From contig NZ_JAQISN010000002.1 in assembly GCF_037450285.1 (NCBI RefSeq), positions 434,001 through 498,000 on the forward strand: a stretch of 64,000 nt of DNA, in the 5' to 3' direction. The position numbers and the translations under genes were made by a program. A model generated the notes under the pieces. The model was not told the origin of the DNA. It saw only the letters and a list, made by a program, of their open reading frames with translations, and did no database searches. Positions 16,261 through 23,869 of this stretch are shown here, in pieces. Within the stretch, counting starts at the first letter, position 1. Every line of letters begins with the position of its first letter. The stretch comes from Erwinia sp. SLM-02 (lineage in GTDB: Bacteria; Pseudomonadota; Gammaproteobacteria; Enterobacterales; Enterobacteriaceae).

Positions 16261-17070
16261 TTAGTTTAAGGGTTGAACAACCCATTGTTTTAATTGTGGA
16301 TAAAGCGTTTTACTGGCCAGCAGAACCGGGTTGCCGTGCACGATGCCGTCCGCCGCCAGATAATCGTTGGTGGTGCCGCCCGCCTCGCGCATCAGCACGA
16401 TCCCCGGCAGGCCATCCCAGGGATTCATATGCGGTTCGTAATAGCCCGTCAGGCGGCCGGCGGCGGCCCAGGCGCTCATCAGCGCGCCGGAGCCGTTACG
16501 GACAAACATCCCGCCGTGCTGCAACAGCTGGTCGAGAAACGGCAGGAAATCGGCCGCCGTCACGCGGTGTGAAGTCCCGACGCCCATCACGCCACCGGCC
16601 ACCGTTTCCGCCGGGTGCGGCGCGATCCTGCGGTCGTTGAGCCAGGCACCTTCCCCCTTCAGGGCATGGAAAAGCTCTTTATGATTCGGGTCATACACCA
16701 CGCCAATCACCGGCTCGCCATCCATCACCAACGCCAGCGACAGGCACCAGGTGTGCAGCCCGTTAAGAAAACAACTGGTGCCGTCGATCGGGTCGACCAC
16801 CCACAGCACGCGCTGATGTGCATCCGACGTGCCGCTCTCCTCCCCCAGAAAGCCGTCTTCCGGGAAGGCTTCCGCAATGTGTGATTTAACAAAGGATTCC
16901 ACCTCGCGGTCGGCCAGGCTGACCACATCCTGTGCGTCGCAGCCCTTGTGCTCAACCTGCAGACTGTCGCGCTGCTGATAGAAGCCGTAAGCCAGTTTTC
17001 CCCCGGACTCAGCAAGACTGCAGGCGAAGCGGTAGCGCGCCAAAAGCGAATCATTTTCACGGGTTGCCAT
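16261..17070 (-). CDS. Inositol monophosphatase family protein (copy 1)
   Basis: The 269-residue product has the lithium-sensitive phosphatase fold: GEESG near residue 82, the metal motif DPIDGTSCFLNG near 98-109 and WDGLPGIVLMREAGG near 213. This family cleaves inositol monophosphates and related phosphomonoesters with Mg2+. It is the first gene of the IMPase-antiporter-phytase operon. GGAGA sits four bases before the ATG at 17070, and a perfect palindromic operator lies 13 bases further upstream. It is clearly related to the second IMPase at 23870 (shared QRDSL, DVVS-ADREVE and DPIDGTS), so the two are paralogues in opposite arms of one locus. Confidence 0.88.
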   Translation of the reverse strand: MATRENDSLLARYRFACSLAESGGKLAYGFYQQRDSLQVEHKGCDAQDVVSLADREVESFVKSHIAEAFPEDGFLGEESGTSDAHQRVLWVVDPIDGTSCFLNGLHTWCLSLALVMDGEPVIGVVYDPNHKELFHALKGEGAWLNDRRIAPHPAETVAGGVMGVGTSHRVTAADFLPFLDQLLQHGGMFVRNGSGALMSAWAAAGRLTGYYEPHMNPWDGLPGIVLMREAGGTTNDYLAADGIVHGNPVLLASKTLYPQLKQWVVQPLN

Positions 17071-17082
17071 AACATCTCCTAA

Positions 17083-17102
17083 AAATGCACACGTGTGCAT
17101 TT
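17083..17102. promoter_or_regulatory. LacI-type operator of the phytase operon
   Basis: AAATGCACACGTGTGCATTT is a 20-base perfect palindrome 12 bases upstream of the IMPase ATG. Its core TGCA-CACGTG-TGCA has the same TGCA-N6-TGCA layout as two palindromes beside the ABC operon (19293-19308 and 19401-19418). The size and central CG are typical of LacI-family operators, and two lacI genes lie next to it. Confidence 0.75.
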
Positions 17103-17108
17103 GTTAAC

Positions 17109-17129
17109 AAAAAATAAGCCCCGCAGGGC
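17109..17129 (-). terminator. Weak terminator after the first lacI gene
   Basis: GCCC-TGCG-GGGC on the reverse strand is followed by TTATTTTTT, 65 bases after the lacI stop. The stem is only four pairs but GC-only, with a good T tract. It may separate regulator transcription from the phytase operon. Confidence 0.4.
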
Positions 17130-17193
17130 AGAAGAGAGTGTGACGGCAGTCCGCAGATTAATCTGTGAGCTACCGCATAAAATTAATTTTTCA

Positions 17194-18174
17194 TTACGCG
17201 CTATGGCGGATGATTAATTTCACCGGCACCGCGCGATGGCGGGAAGGCAGGTCGAACTGGGCAATTCGGGTCACCAGAAGATCCACCGCATGCTGCGCCA
17301 GCCCGTCGGTATCCTGTTGAATTGTCGTTAAATGATAGGGATCCCAGCCCGCCTGAGGAATGTCATCAAAGCCCATTACGGCGGGTAACGGATCGTGGTC
17401 GTTCAGGGTTCGCAGACCGTCGATCGCGCCTAACGCCAGCATATCCGTCGCACAGAGCAGCACCTGACAGGTGCGTAATTCCATCGCCGCCGCCTTACCC
17501 GCTGCATAGCCGCCGCCGGGGATAAACCGCGTGGCGATAGCCGAATCTGGCGCGCAGGACACCAGCGCCTGATAGCGCTCTTCGGTGCTGAAATTGCTGC
17601 GTTCTTCACCGATAAATCCAATGTTGTTCCAGCCGCGCTGGCGACAGTAATCCGCCAGCAGCCGCATCCCCTGCGCGTTATCGCTGGCGACGCGATCGCA
17701 ACCCGCCAGATCGGCATTGCGGTTGATCAGGGTCACCGGGATTTTCCGTTCCAGATACTCTTCGGCCAGCGACAGCGGCGGCGCGCCGGAGGTGATAATC
17801 ACCCCGGCCACGTGGTAGCTGAGCAGCTGTTTCAGCGAGGGGGCCAGCTGCTGCGGATCGTCGGCATTCATCAGCAGCGGCATAAAACCGTGCAGGGCCA
17901 GCTGATGGACCAGCGGCGACAGCAGCTTGCTGCGAAACGGATTATCGAATCCGGCAGTCACGATGCCGATAAAGTTACTGCTGCCGGTGATCATCGTGCG
18001 GGCGATGATATTGACCTGATAGCCCAGCGTTTCGGCCGCGGCGAGGACCTTTTTCCGCGTTTTTTCCGCCACGGAGGCACCCGGGGTAAACGTGCGGGAA
18101 ACCGCAGAGCGTGATACCCCCGCCAGGCGGGCGACATCTTCGGCATTGACCCAGTTTTTTTTCTTCTCGTTCAT
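17194..18174 (-). CDS. LacI-family repressor, proximal to the phytase operon
   Basis: The 326-residue protein has an N-terminal HTH (VARLAGVSRSAVSRTFTPGA, about residues 13-32) and a LacI/PurR-type effector domain with IGIVTAGFDNPF near 69 and GFDDIPQAGWDPYHLTTI near 270. A GTG two codons upstream is possible; the ATG at 18174 follows a GAG-containing ribosome site. It is 38 bases downstream of a second lacI on the same strand and upstream of the IMPase-antiporter-phytase operon. Its recognition helix SRSAVSRT is identical to that of the neighbour, so both may bind the same TGCA-N6-TGCA sites. The effector is unknown; an inositol phosphate or sugar phosphate is likely by context. Confidence 0.87.
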   Translation of the reverse strand: MNEKKKNWVNAEDVARLAGVSRSAVSRTFTPGASVAEKTRKKVLAAAETLGYQVNIIARTMITGSSNFIGIVTAGFDNPFRSKLLSPLVHQLALHGFMPLLMNADDPQQLAPSLKQLLSYHVAGVIITSGAPPLSLAEEYLERKIPVTLINRNADLAGCDRVASDNAQGMRLLADYCRQRGWNNIGFIGEERSNFSTEERYQALVSCAPDSAIATRFIPGGGYAAGKAAAMELRTCQVLLCATDMLALGAIDGLRTLNDHDPLPAVMGFDDIPQAGWDPYHLTTIQQDTDGLAQHAVDLLVTRIAQFDLPSRHRAVPVKLIIRHSA

Positions 18175-18212
18175 GCTCACTCTGCGCGGGTTACGGTGTG
18201 CTTTACGCTATG

Positions 18213-19247
18213 TTAACCCCCCCGTACCGATCCGCGCCACACCACATCGGCCTGATAAACCAGGCTGTCGTGCTGCTGTTCACTCTGCGGGGTAAAGCCG
18301 CTTTCCGACCGTTCGGTCTGGATCAGCCACTGTACCGCGTCGCGGGCAAAGCGTTCCACCGGCTGAGCGAAGGTAGTCAGATTGAAGGATGACCACCCGG
18401 CCTGCACGATATTATCGAATCCTATCAGGCAGATATCCTCCGGCACGCTGACAGCAAAGCGGTGTCGGGCTTCATCCATAAAGCCGCAGGCGACCAGATC
18501 GGTAACGCAGAATACCGCGTCCGGGCGCTGCTGGCGGGTCAGCAGGCGGTGCGCCAGAATCTGGCCGCTTTCGTAGGAGGTGGAACCAAAACGCTCAACG
18601 GTGACCGCTAATCCGGCCCGCTCCGCCACCGCGACAAACGCCGCTTCGCGCTTCATCAGGCTGGGCGTTCCGGCCAGCGAATTGGCAAACGCCAGGTGCC
18701 GACAGCCCGCACGCTGAAACGCCATCACCGCCGTTTCGGCCGCCGATTGTGCATCCAGATTAATGCTCAGCGATCCGGGCAGCGACTCGTCGCGGTTAAT
18801 CAGAATAATGCGCTGTCCGTGCTGGTAGCACTGGCGGGTGATGGCGCGGTCGGGCATGCCGGAAAGAATAATCGAGGCGTCGGCGCGAAAATTGATCGCC
18901 TGCTGCAGCGCCGACGACACGCTGTTGTCCGAGCGGTCGGTGTTGATCAGCATCGCCACTTTTCCCGCCTCCTGCAGAAACTGGGTCAGCCAGCGCACCA
19001 GCATCGCGCGATAGGGGGTGGCAATTTCAGACACCACCAGGCAGACAATGCCGCTGCGGTTACGTACCAGCCCGCGCGCCAGATGATTAACGTGATAGCC
19101 CAGTTCATCCGCCGCCTTCATCACCCGTGCGCGGGTCGCTTCCGACACGCTGGCCCCCGGCGTATAGGTCCGCGATACCGCGGATCGCGATACGCCCGCG
19201 CGGTCGGCCACGTCCTGCGCGCTCACCACCGCTTTCTCATGTTGCAT
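18213..19247 (-). CDS. LacI-family repressor, divergent from the ABC operon
   Basis: The 344-residue product begins MQHEKAVVSAQDVADRAGVS, with the HTH core AGVSRSAVSRTYTPGASVSE followed by a hinge (DELGYHVNHLARGL) and an effector domain (VCLVVSEIATPYR, then CLIGFDNIVQAGW near 280). Longer in-frame starts exist, but GGAG-AACAGC-ATG supports 19247. A strong promoter and a TGCA-N6-TGCA palindrome lie in its 5' region, suggesting autoregulation, and the divergent ABC promoter carries a matching operator. The two LacI proteins share HTH sequence but have diverged effector domains, so they may sense different ligands while sharing targets. Confidence 0.88.
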   Translation of the reverse strand: MQHEKAVVSAQDVADRAGVSRSAVSRTYTPGASVSEATRARVMKAADELGYHVNHLARGLVRNRSGIVCLVVSEIATPYRAMLVRWLTQFLQEAGKVAMLINTDRSDNSVSSALQQAINFRADASIILSGMPDRAITRQCYQHGQRIILINRDESLPGSLSINLDAQSAAETAVMAFQRAGCRHLAFANSLAGTPSLMKREAAFVAVAERAGLAVTVERFGSTSYESGQILAHRLLTRQQRPDAVFCVTDLVACGFMDEARHRFAVSVPEDICLIGFDNIVQAGWSSFNLTTFAQPVERFARDAVQWLIQTERSESGFTPQSEQQHDSLVYQADVVWRGSVRGG

Positions 19248-19292
19248 GCTGTTCTCCATCAAAATCCCGGCTGAGATTGAGTCTGCCTCAGA

Positions 19293-19308
19293 TTGCAAAG
19301 CTGTGCAA
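19293..19308. promoter_or_regulatory. LacI-type operator in the leader of the distal lacI gene
   Basis: TTGCAAAG-CTGTGCAA is a palindrome with seven of eight arm positions matching, core TGCA-AAGCTG-TGCA. It lies 45 bases upstream of the lacI ATG and about 13 to 28 bases past the predicted transcription start. This position suits roadblock autorepression. Confidence 0.6.
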
Positions 19309-19327
19309 ACGGACCGCTATCACAATT

Positions 19328-19355
19328 GTTATATTTTTGTGACAACGCCTGCCAA
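19328..19355 (-). promoter_or_regulatory. Predicted promoter of the distal lacI gene
   Basis: On the reverse strand TTGGCA (19355-19350) and TATAAC (19333-19328) are separated by 16 bases, each matching five of six consensus positions. The predicted start is near 19321, about 75 bases before the ATG. Confidence 0.6.
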
Positions 19356-19371
19356 TTCGGCAGCAAGGCAT

Positions 19372-19400
19372 TTGACAGTTTATTTCTTGTTCATTATTAC
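19372..19400 (+). promoter_or_regulatory. Predicted promoter of the ABC importer operon
   Basis: A perfect TTGACA (19372-19377), a 17-base spacer and TATTAC (19395-19400) lie 65 bases upstream of the binding-protein ATG. The operator at 19401 begins immediately after the -10 hexamer, so it would cover the start point. Confidence 0.7.
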
Positions 19401-19418
19401 TTTGCACACACGTGCAAA
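19401..19418. promoter_or_regulatory. LacI-type operator over the ABC operon start point
   Basis: TTTGCAC-ACAC-GTGCAAA is a palindrome with core TGCA-CACACG-TGCA, placed directly downstream of the predicted -10 element. A bound repressor would block initiation. It shares its core pattern with the sites at 17083 and 19293. Confidence 0.7.
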
Positions 19419-19464
19419 ATCAGGTGCCAGTGAAGCACCAACCCTACAAACCAAGGAGATCATC

Positions 19465-20493
19465 ATGCGATATACCTCAATGGCCATCGCGCTATCCCTC
19501 TGTTGCACAGCTTTACCGTTTGCCGCCTCGGCGGCGGGCAATCTGAATATGGTCTGCTCGGCCGATGTGGTGGTGTGCGAGCATATGACGCGAATTTTTA
19601 GTCAGTCTCATCCGGATATCAAAGTCAGCATGGTGCGCCTGTCGGCGGGCGAGGCCTATGCGCGGCTGCGCAGCGAGGCGCGCAATCCGCGCACCGATAT
19701 CTGGTGGGCGGGTACCGGCGACCCGCATATGCAGGCGGCGGACGAAGGACTGACCCAGGTGTATAAATCACCGCTGCTGCCCGAACAGCAGGACTGGGCG
19801 CAGAAGCAGGCTGAAAACTCCGGCTACCGCACGGTGGGCATCTACGCCGGCGCGCTCGGCTGGGGTTACAACACCAGGCTGCTGGCCAGTAAGAAACTGA
19901 AAGAACCCACCTGCTGGGCCGATCTGCTGGATCCGGGCTTTAAGGGTGAGATCCAGATCGCCAACCCGAACTCCTCCGGTACCGCCTACAACACCCTGGC
20001 GACGCTGGTGCAGATCATGGGCGAAGATAAAGCCTTCGACTACCTCAAAAAGCTCAACGCTAACGTCTCCCAGTACACCAAATCAGGCTCCGCGCCGGTG
20101 AAGTCTGCCGCGCGCGGAGAAACCACCGTCGGCATCGTGTTTATGCACGATGCGGTGGCAATGGAAGTGGATGGCTTCCCGATCAAGACCGTTGCGCCGT
20201 GTGAAGGCACCGGCTACGAGATCGGCTCCATGTCGATCGTCAAAGGCGCGCGCAACCTCGCCAATGCCAAAGTCTGGTACGACTGGGCGCTGAGCGCGGA
20301 AGCCCAGTCGCATATGAAAGAGGCGAAATCCTTCCAGCTGCCGTCCAACCGCAAGGCGGAGATTTCCGAATACGCCCCGCGCTTTGAGAACATCAAGCTG
20401 ATCGATTACGACTTCAAAACCTACGGCGACTCGGCCAAACGCAAAGCGCTGCTCGGCCGCTGGGACAAAGAGATCGGTGCCAGCGCGCAGTAA
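19465..20493 (+). CDS. ABC importer periplasmic binding protein (AfuA/iron(III)-type family)
   Basis: The 342-residue precursor has a clear signal peptide (MRYTSMAIALSLCCTALPFA, then A-S-A before the cut). The mature protein begins LNMVCSADVVVCEHM. It is a family 1 extracellular solute-binding protein of the iron(III)/2-aminoethylphosphonate/AfuA group, with SAGEAYARLRSEARNPRTDI near residue 70 and GWGYNTRLLAS near 132. AfuA proteins were shown to bind hexose phosphates, not iron, so a phosphorylated ligand is plausible. Next to phytase and IMPase genes, inositol phosphate is my leading guess. AAGGAG lies six bases before the ATG at 19465. Confidence 0.85.
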   Translation: MRYTSMAIALSLCCTALPFAASAAGNLNMVCSADVVVCEHMTRIFSQSHPDIKVSMVRLSAGEAYARLRSEARNPRTDIWWAGTGDPHMQAADEGLTQVYKSPLLPEQQDWAQKQAENSGYRTVGIYAGALGWGYNTRLLASKKLKEPTCWADLLDPGFKGEIQIANPNSSGTAYNTLATLVQIMGEDKAFDYLKKLNANVSQYTKSGSAPVKSAARGETTVGIVFMHDAVAMEVDGFPIKTVAPCEGTGYEIGSMSIVKGARNLANAKVWYDWALSAEAQSHMKEAKSFQLPSNRKAEISEYAPRFENIKLIDYDFKTYGDSAKRKALLGRWDKEIGASAQ

Positions 20494-20574
20494 TTTCCGC
20501 AGTTTCGTGATGCTGATACGCGGTGGCTCCGGCCTGATGTCCGCTTCAGCCTGGTTTTCAGGTCGAGGTATGTC

Positions 20575-22797
20575 ATGAATGCTAATAATCGTCGTCTGAC
20601 CGGCGCGCTGATCGCTGGTGCGGCGGCCCTGCTGCTGCTGCCGTGGTACAGCCTTGAGGCCGGTTTCTTTGACGGCGGCTGGCTGATAAGCCTGTGGAGC
20701 GATACCGCGACGGCCCCGGCGCTCTGGCAGCTGGGTGAACATCCGTGGCTGGCGGCAGCCGTGGCGCTGTTCGCACTGTGCGGCGGCTGCGGCCTGCTGC
20801 CGTCGGGCGCGCGCAGCCGTTTGCTGCTGCTGTTCAGCGCGCTCGGCGTGCTGTTTTTGGTGATTGAAGGCCATGCGATTGGCTACAGCGGCTGGAGCTG
20901 GCTGTGGCTGGAAAATCGTTTTGGCGCGCTGGGATCCGGCCAGCCGGCGATGGGTGCCGGTGCGCTGCTGCTGCTGACGACCTTTCTGCTGCTGTTCTCC
21001 TTCGCGCTGGCCGAGCGCGGCGTGATGAAGGGCGATGCCTTTGTGGTGGCTTCGCTGGTGCTGCTGACGGCGCTGGTCAGCATCTTTGTACTTTATCCGG
21101 TACTGAGCATGTTTGTGGTGTCGGTACAGGGTGTGGACGGCAGCTTTCAGCCCGATGGCCTCATCAGCAATATTCAGGATCCGGCCATCTGGAGCCTCTC
21201 CTGCTTTAACGGCGGCACCTGCGGAACGGCCTGGCGCACGCTGTGGCTGGCGCTGATGACCGCAACGGGTTCGACGCTGCTGGGGCTGGCGTTTGCCCTT
21301 GCCGCCACGCGCACCCCGCTGCCGTGCAAGAAAGCGCTGCGCATGCTGACCATCCTGCCGATCATTACCCCGCCGTTTGTGATCGGCCTGGCGCTGATCC
21401 TGCTGTTTGGCCGCTCCGGCGTGGTGACCGAGCATCTGGCGGCGCTGTTTGGCATCGAACCGGGGCGCTGGCTGTATGGCCTGACCGGCATCTGGATTGC
21501 TCAGGTGCTGTCGTTCACGCCGATCGCCTTCCTGGTGCTGATTGGCGTAGTGGAAGGGGTCAGTCCCTCGCTGGAGGAGGCGTCGCAGACGCTGCGTGCC
21601 AACCGCTGGCGCACCTTCAGCCGCGTGTCGCTGCCGCTGATGGCCCCCGGGCTGGCGAACGCCTTCCTGATTAGCTTTATCGAAAGCATGGCCGACTTCG
21701 GTAACCCGATGGTGCTCGGCGGCAGCCACGGCGTGCTGTCTACCGAGATCTTCTTCTCGGTGGTCGGAGCGCAGAACGATCCGAGCCGCGCCGCGGTGCT
21801 GGCGATGATCCTGCTCTGCTTTACCCTGGCAGCGTTTATCCTGCAGCGGCTGTGGCTGGGCGGCAAGAACTTCGCCACGGTGACCGGCAAAGGCGACGGC
21901 GGCCAGCACGGCCAGCTGCCGCGCGCGCTGCGCTTCGGCGTGTACGGCATGGTGATCCCGTGGGGTCTGTTCACGCTGGTGATCTACGGCATGATCGTGG
22001 TGGGCGGCTTCGTGCAGTCCTGGGGGCTGGACAGCTCGCTGACCATCAATCATTACGTCCGCGCCTTTGGCATCAGCTTTAGCGAGGGGCATCTGCTGTG
22101 GAGCGGCGTGGCGTGGAACTCATTCTGGACCACGCTGGAGATCGCGCTGATCGCTGCCCAGCTGACGGCAATCGTCGGGCTGCTGACCGCCTGGCTGATC
22201 GTCCGACAGAAATTTGCCGGTCGCCAGACCTTTGAGTTTCTGCTGATGCTCAGCTTCGCCATTCCCGGCACGGTGATCGGCGTCAGCTATGTGATGGCCT
22301 ATAACCTGCCGCCGCTGGAGATTACCGGCACCGCGTTGATTCTGGTGGCCTGTTTTGTGTTCCGTAATATGCCGGTTGGCGTTCGCGGCGGCATTGCGGC
22401 AATGAGCCAGCTGGATAAAAGCCTGGATGAAGCCTCCCTCACTCTCGGCGCTAACAGCTTCCGTACTCTGCGTAAGGTGGTGCTGCCGCTGCTGAAACCG
22501 GCGATCAGCGCCGCGCTGGTCTATGCCTTCGTGCGGGCGATCACCTCAATCAGTGCGGTGATCTTCCTCGTCAGCGCGCAGTACAACATGGCGACGTCCT
22601 ATATCGTCGGGCTGGTAGAAAACGGCGAATACGGCGTGGCTATCGCCTACTCCACGGTGCTGATCGTGGTGATGCTGCTGATTATCGGCGTGTTCCAGTG
22701 GCTGGTGGGAGAACGCCGGCTGCGCCGCGTCGCCCGTCCGGTGGACGTGGCTGTACCGCCCGCTTCAACCTCTTTAACCCAGGAGAATGCCGTATGA
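20575..22797 (+). CDS. ABC importer fused permease (two permease domains)
   Basis: The 740-residue membrane protein contains an N-terminal extra membrane region of about 150 residues, then two permease halves. Each half carries the cytoplasmic EAA loop that docks the ATPase: EEASQTLRANRWRTFSRVSL near residue 338 and DEASLTLGANSFRTLRKVVL near 620. Fused permeases of this size are typical of FbpB/AfuB-type importers. GAGG precedes the ATG. The stop overlaps the ATPase start by four bases, giving one operon: binding protein, permease, ATPase, IMPase. Confidence 0.88.
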   Translation: MNANNRRLTGALIAGAAALLLLPWYSLEAGFFDGGWLISLWSDTATAPALWQLGEHPWLAAAVALFALCGGCGLLPSGARSRLLLLFSALGVLFLVIEGHAIGYSGWSWLWLENRFGALGSGQPAMGAGALLLLTTFLLLFSFALAERGVMKGDAFVVASLVLLTALVSIFVLYPVLSMFVVSVQGVDGSFQPDGLISNIQDPAIWSLSCFNGGTCGTAWRTLWLALMTATGSTLLGLAFALAATRTPLPCKKALRMLTILPIITPPFVIGLALILLFGRSGVVTEHLAALFGIEPGRWLYGLTGIWIAQVLSFTPIAFLVLIGVVEGVSPSLEEASQTLRANRWRTFSRVSLPLMAPGLANAFLISFIESMADFGNPMVLGGSHGVLSTEIFFSVVGAQNDPSRAAVLAMILLCFTLAAFILQRLWLGGKNFATVTGKGDGGQHGQLPRALRFGVYGMVIPWGLFTLVIYGMIVVGGFVQSWGLDSSLTINHYVRAFGISFSEGHLLWSGVAWNSFWTTLEIALIAAQLTAIVGLLTAWLIVRQKFAGRQTFEFLLMLSFAIPGTVIGVSYVMAYNLPPLEITGTALILVACFVFRNMPVGVRGGIAAMSQLDKSLDEASLTLGANSFRTLRKVVLPLLKPAISAALVYAFVRAITSISAVIFLVSAQYNMATSYIVGLVENGEYGVAIAYSTVLIVVMLLIIGVFQWLVGERRLRRVARPVDVAVPPASTSLTQENAV

Positions 22798-23855
22798 CAA
22801 CCCTGAACGCCGGTTCCGTGGTGTTTGAACACGTCTCAAAACGCTTCGCCGGATTTAACGCCCTGCCCGATCTGTCGCTGACGGTGGAGCCGGGTACGCT
22901 GGTGACGCTGCTTGGCCCGTCCGGCTGCGGTAAAACCACCACCCTGCGGCTGCTGGCCGGGCTGGAGCATCCGACTTCCGGGCGCATTCTGATTGGCGGT
23001 AAAGACGTGACTCATCTGCCGGCCAACGAACGCGATGTGGCGATGGTGTTTCAGTCCTACGCGCTGTTCCCGCATATGAGCGCACTCGACAATATTATGT
23101 ACGGCCTGCAGTCCTCCGGCATCAGCAAGCGCGAAGTGCAGGACCGGGCGCGCGAGGGGCTGAAGCTGGTCGGTTTAGAAAATCAGGGGCAGCGCCTGCC
23201 GTCCGAGCTGTCCGGCGGGCAGCAGCAGCGCATCGCCGTGGCGCGCGCTCTGGTGCTGGAACCGCAGGTGCTGCTGCTTGATGAACCGCTGTCGAATCTG
23301 GATGAACGCCTGCGCCGCCGCGTGCGGACCGACATCCGCGATCTGCAACAGCGGCTGGGCTTCACCGCGGTCTACGTGACTCACGATCAGGAGGAGGCGC
23401 TGGCGGTGTCCGATAAAATTATCGTGATGAAAGAGGGCAATATCGCCCAGCAGGGTGCGCCGGAAAGCCTCTATCGGTCGCCGAACTCCGTATTTATCGC
23501 CGATTTTATGGGCGAGGCCAATATTCTGCCGTGTGAGGTGGAGCAGGTGGAAGGGGAAGAGGCGCTGATCAGACTGGGCAGCCAGCGCTATCGCGTGCGC
23601 GGCAACGGAATGAAAACCGGCGCGGCCCAGCTGTCCGTCAGGCCGCAGTTTATCACCCTGCGCGACGATGGCGTCGGCGCGCTGCCGGGGGAAGTGACGC
23701 ACAGCACCTGGCTGGGCGATCATATTGAGTATGAGGTGGCGACCGAGCTGGGGCCGTTGTTTATTGTCGATGCGCAGATGGAACGGCAGCTGCCGCTGAC
23801 ATCGCGCGTGGCGATTGATTTTAAACCGCAGGGCCTTGCCCTGATTGCTGGCTAA
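22794..23855 (+). CDS. ABC importer ATP-binding protein
   Basis: The 353-residue ATPase has Walker A GPSGCGKTTT (near residue 41), Q-loop VFQSYALFPHM, signature LSGGQQQR (near 139), Walker B VLLLDEPLSNLD and the H-switch in YVTHDQEEAL. A C-terminal regulatory TOBE-type domain follows (about 240-353). This is the FbpC/PotA/AfuC layout. The start overlaps the permease stop as ATGA; a longer in-frame extension to 22698 is an artefact of the open frame inside the permease gene. The substrate should be that of the paired binding protein. Confidence 0.9.
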   Translation: MTTLNAGSVVFEHVSKRFAGFNALPDLSLTVEPGTLVTLLGPSGCGKTTTLRLLAGLEHPTSGRILIGGKDVTHLPANERDVAMVFQSYALFPHMSALDNIMYGLQSSGISKREVQDRAREGLKLVGLENQGQRLPSELSGGQQQRIAVARALVLEPQVLLLDEPLSNLDERLRRRVRTDIRDLQQRLGFTAVYVTHDQEEALAVSDKIIVMKEGNIAQQGAPESLYRSPNSVFIADFMGEANILPCEVEQVEGEEALIRLGSQRYRVRGNGMKTGAAQLSVRPQFITLRDDGVGALPGEVTHSTWLGDHIEYEVATELGPLFIVDAQMERQLPLTSRVAIDFKPQGLALIAG

Positions 23856-23869
23856 TTTAAGGATAGATA

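Noticed and set aside
16154..16285. N-terminal extension of the OPA antiporter
   Set aside because: GGAGA at the proper distance supports 16153, and the extra residues are polar and unlike the family.
19321..19345. CACAATTGTTATATTTTTGTG as a CRP site
   Set aside because: The half-sites are in the inverse orientation (TCACA first, TGTGA second), so it does not fit CRP; it is better explained by overlapping promoter elements.
20083..22092. 669-codon open frame on the reverse strand across the ABC permease genes
   Set aside because: It is antisense to strong coding sequence, rich in Gln/Arg/His as expected for the complement of GC-rich genes, and has no domain or ribosome site.
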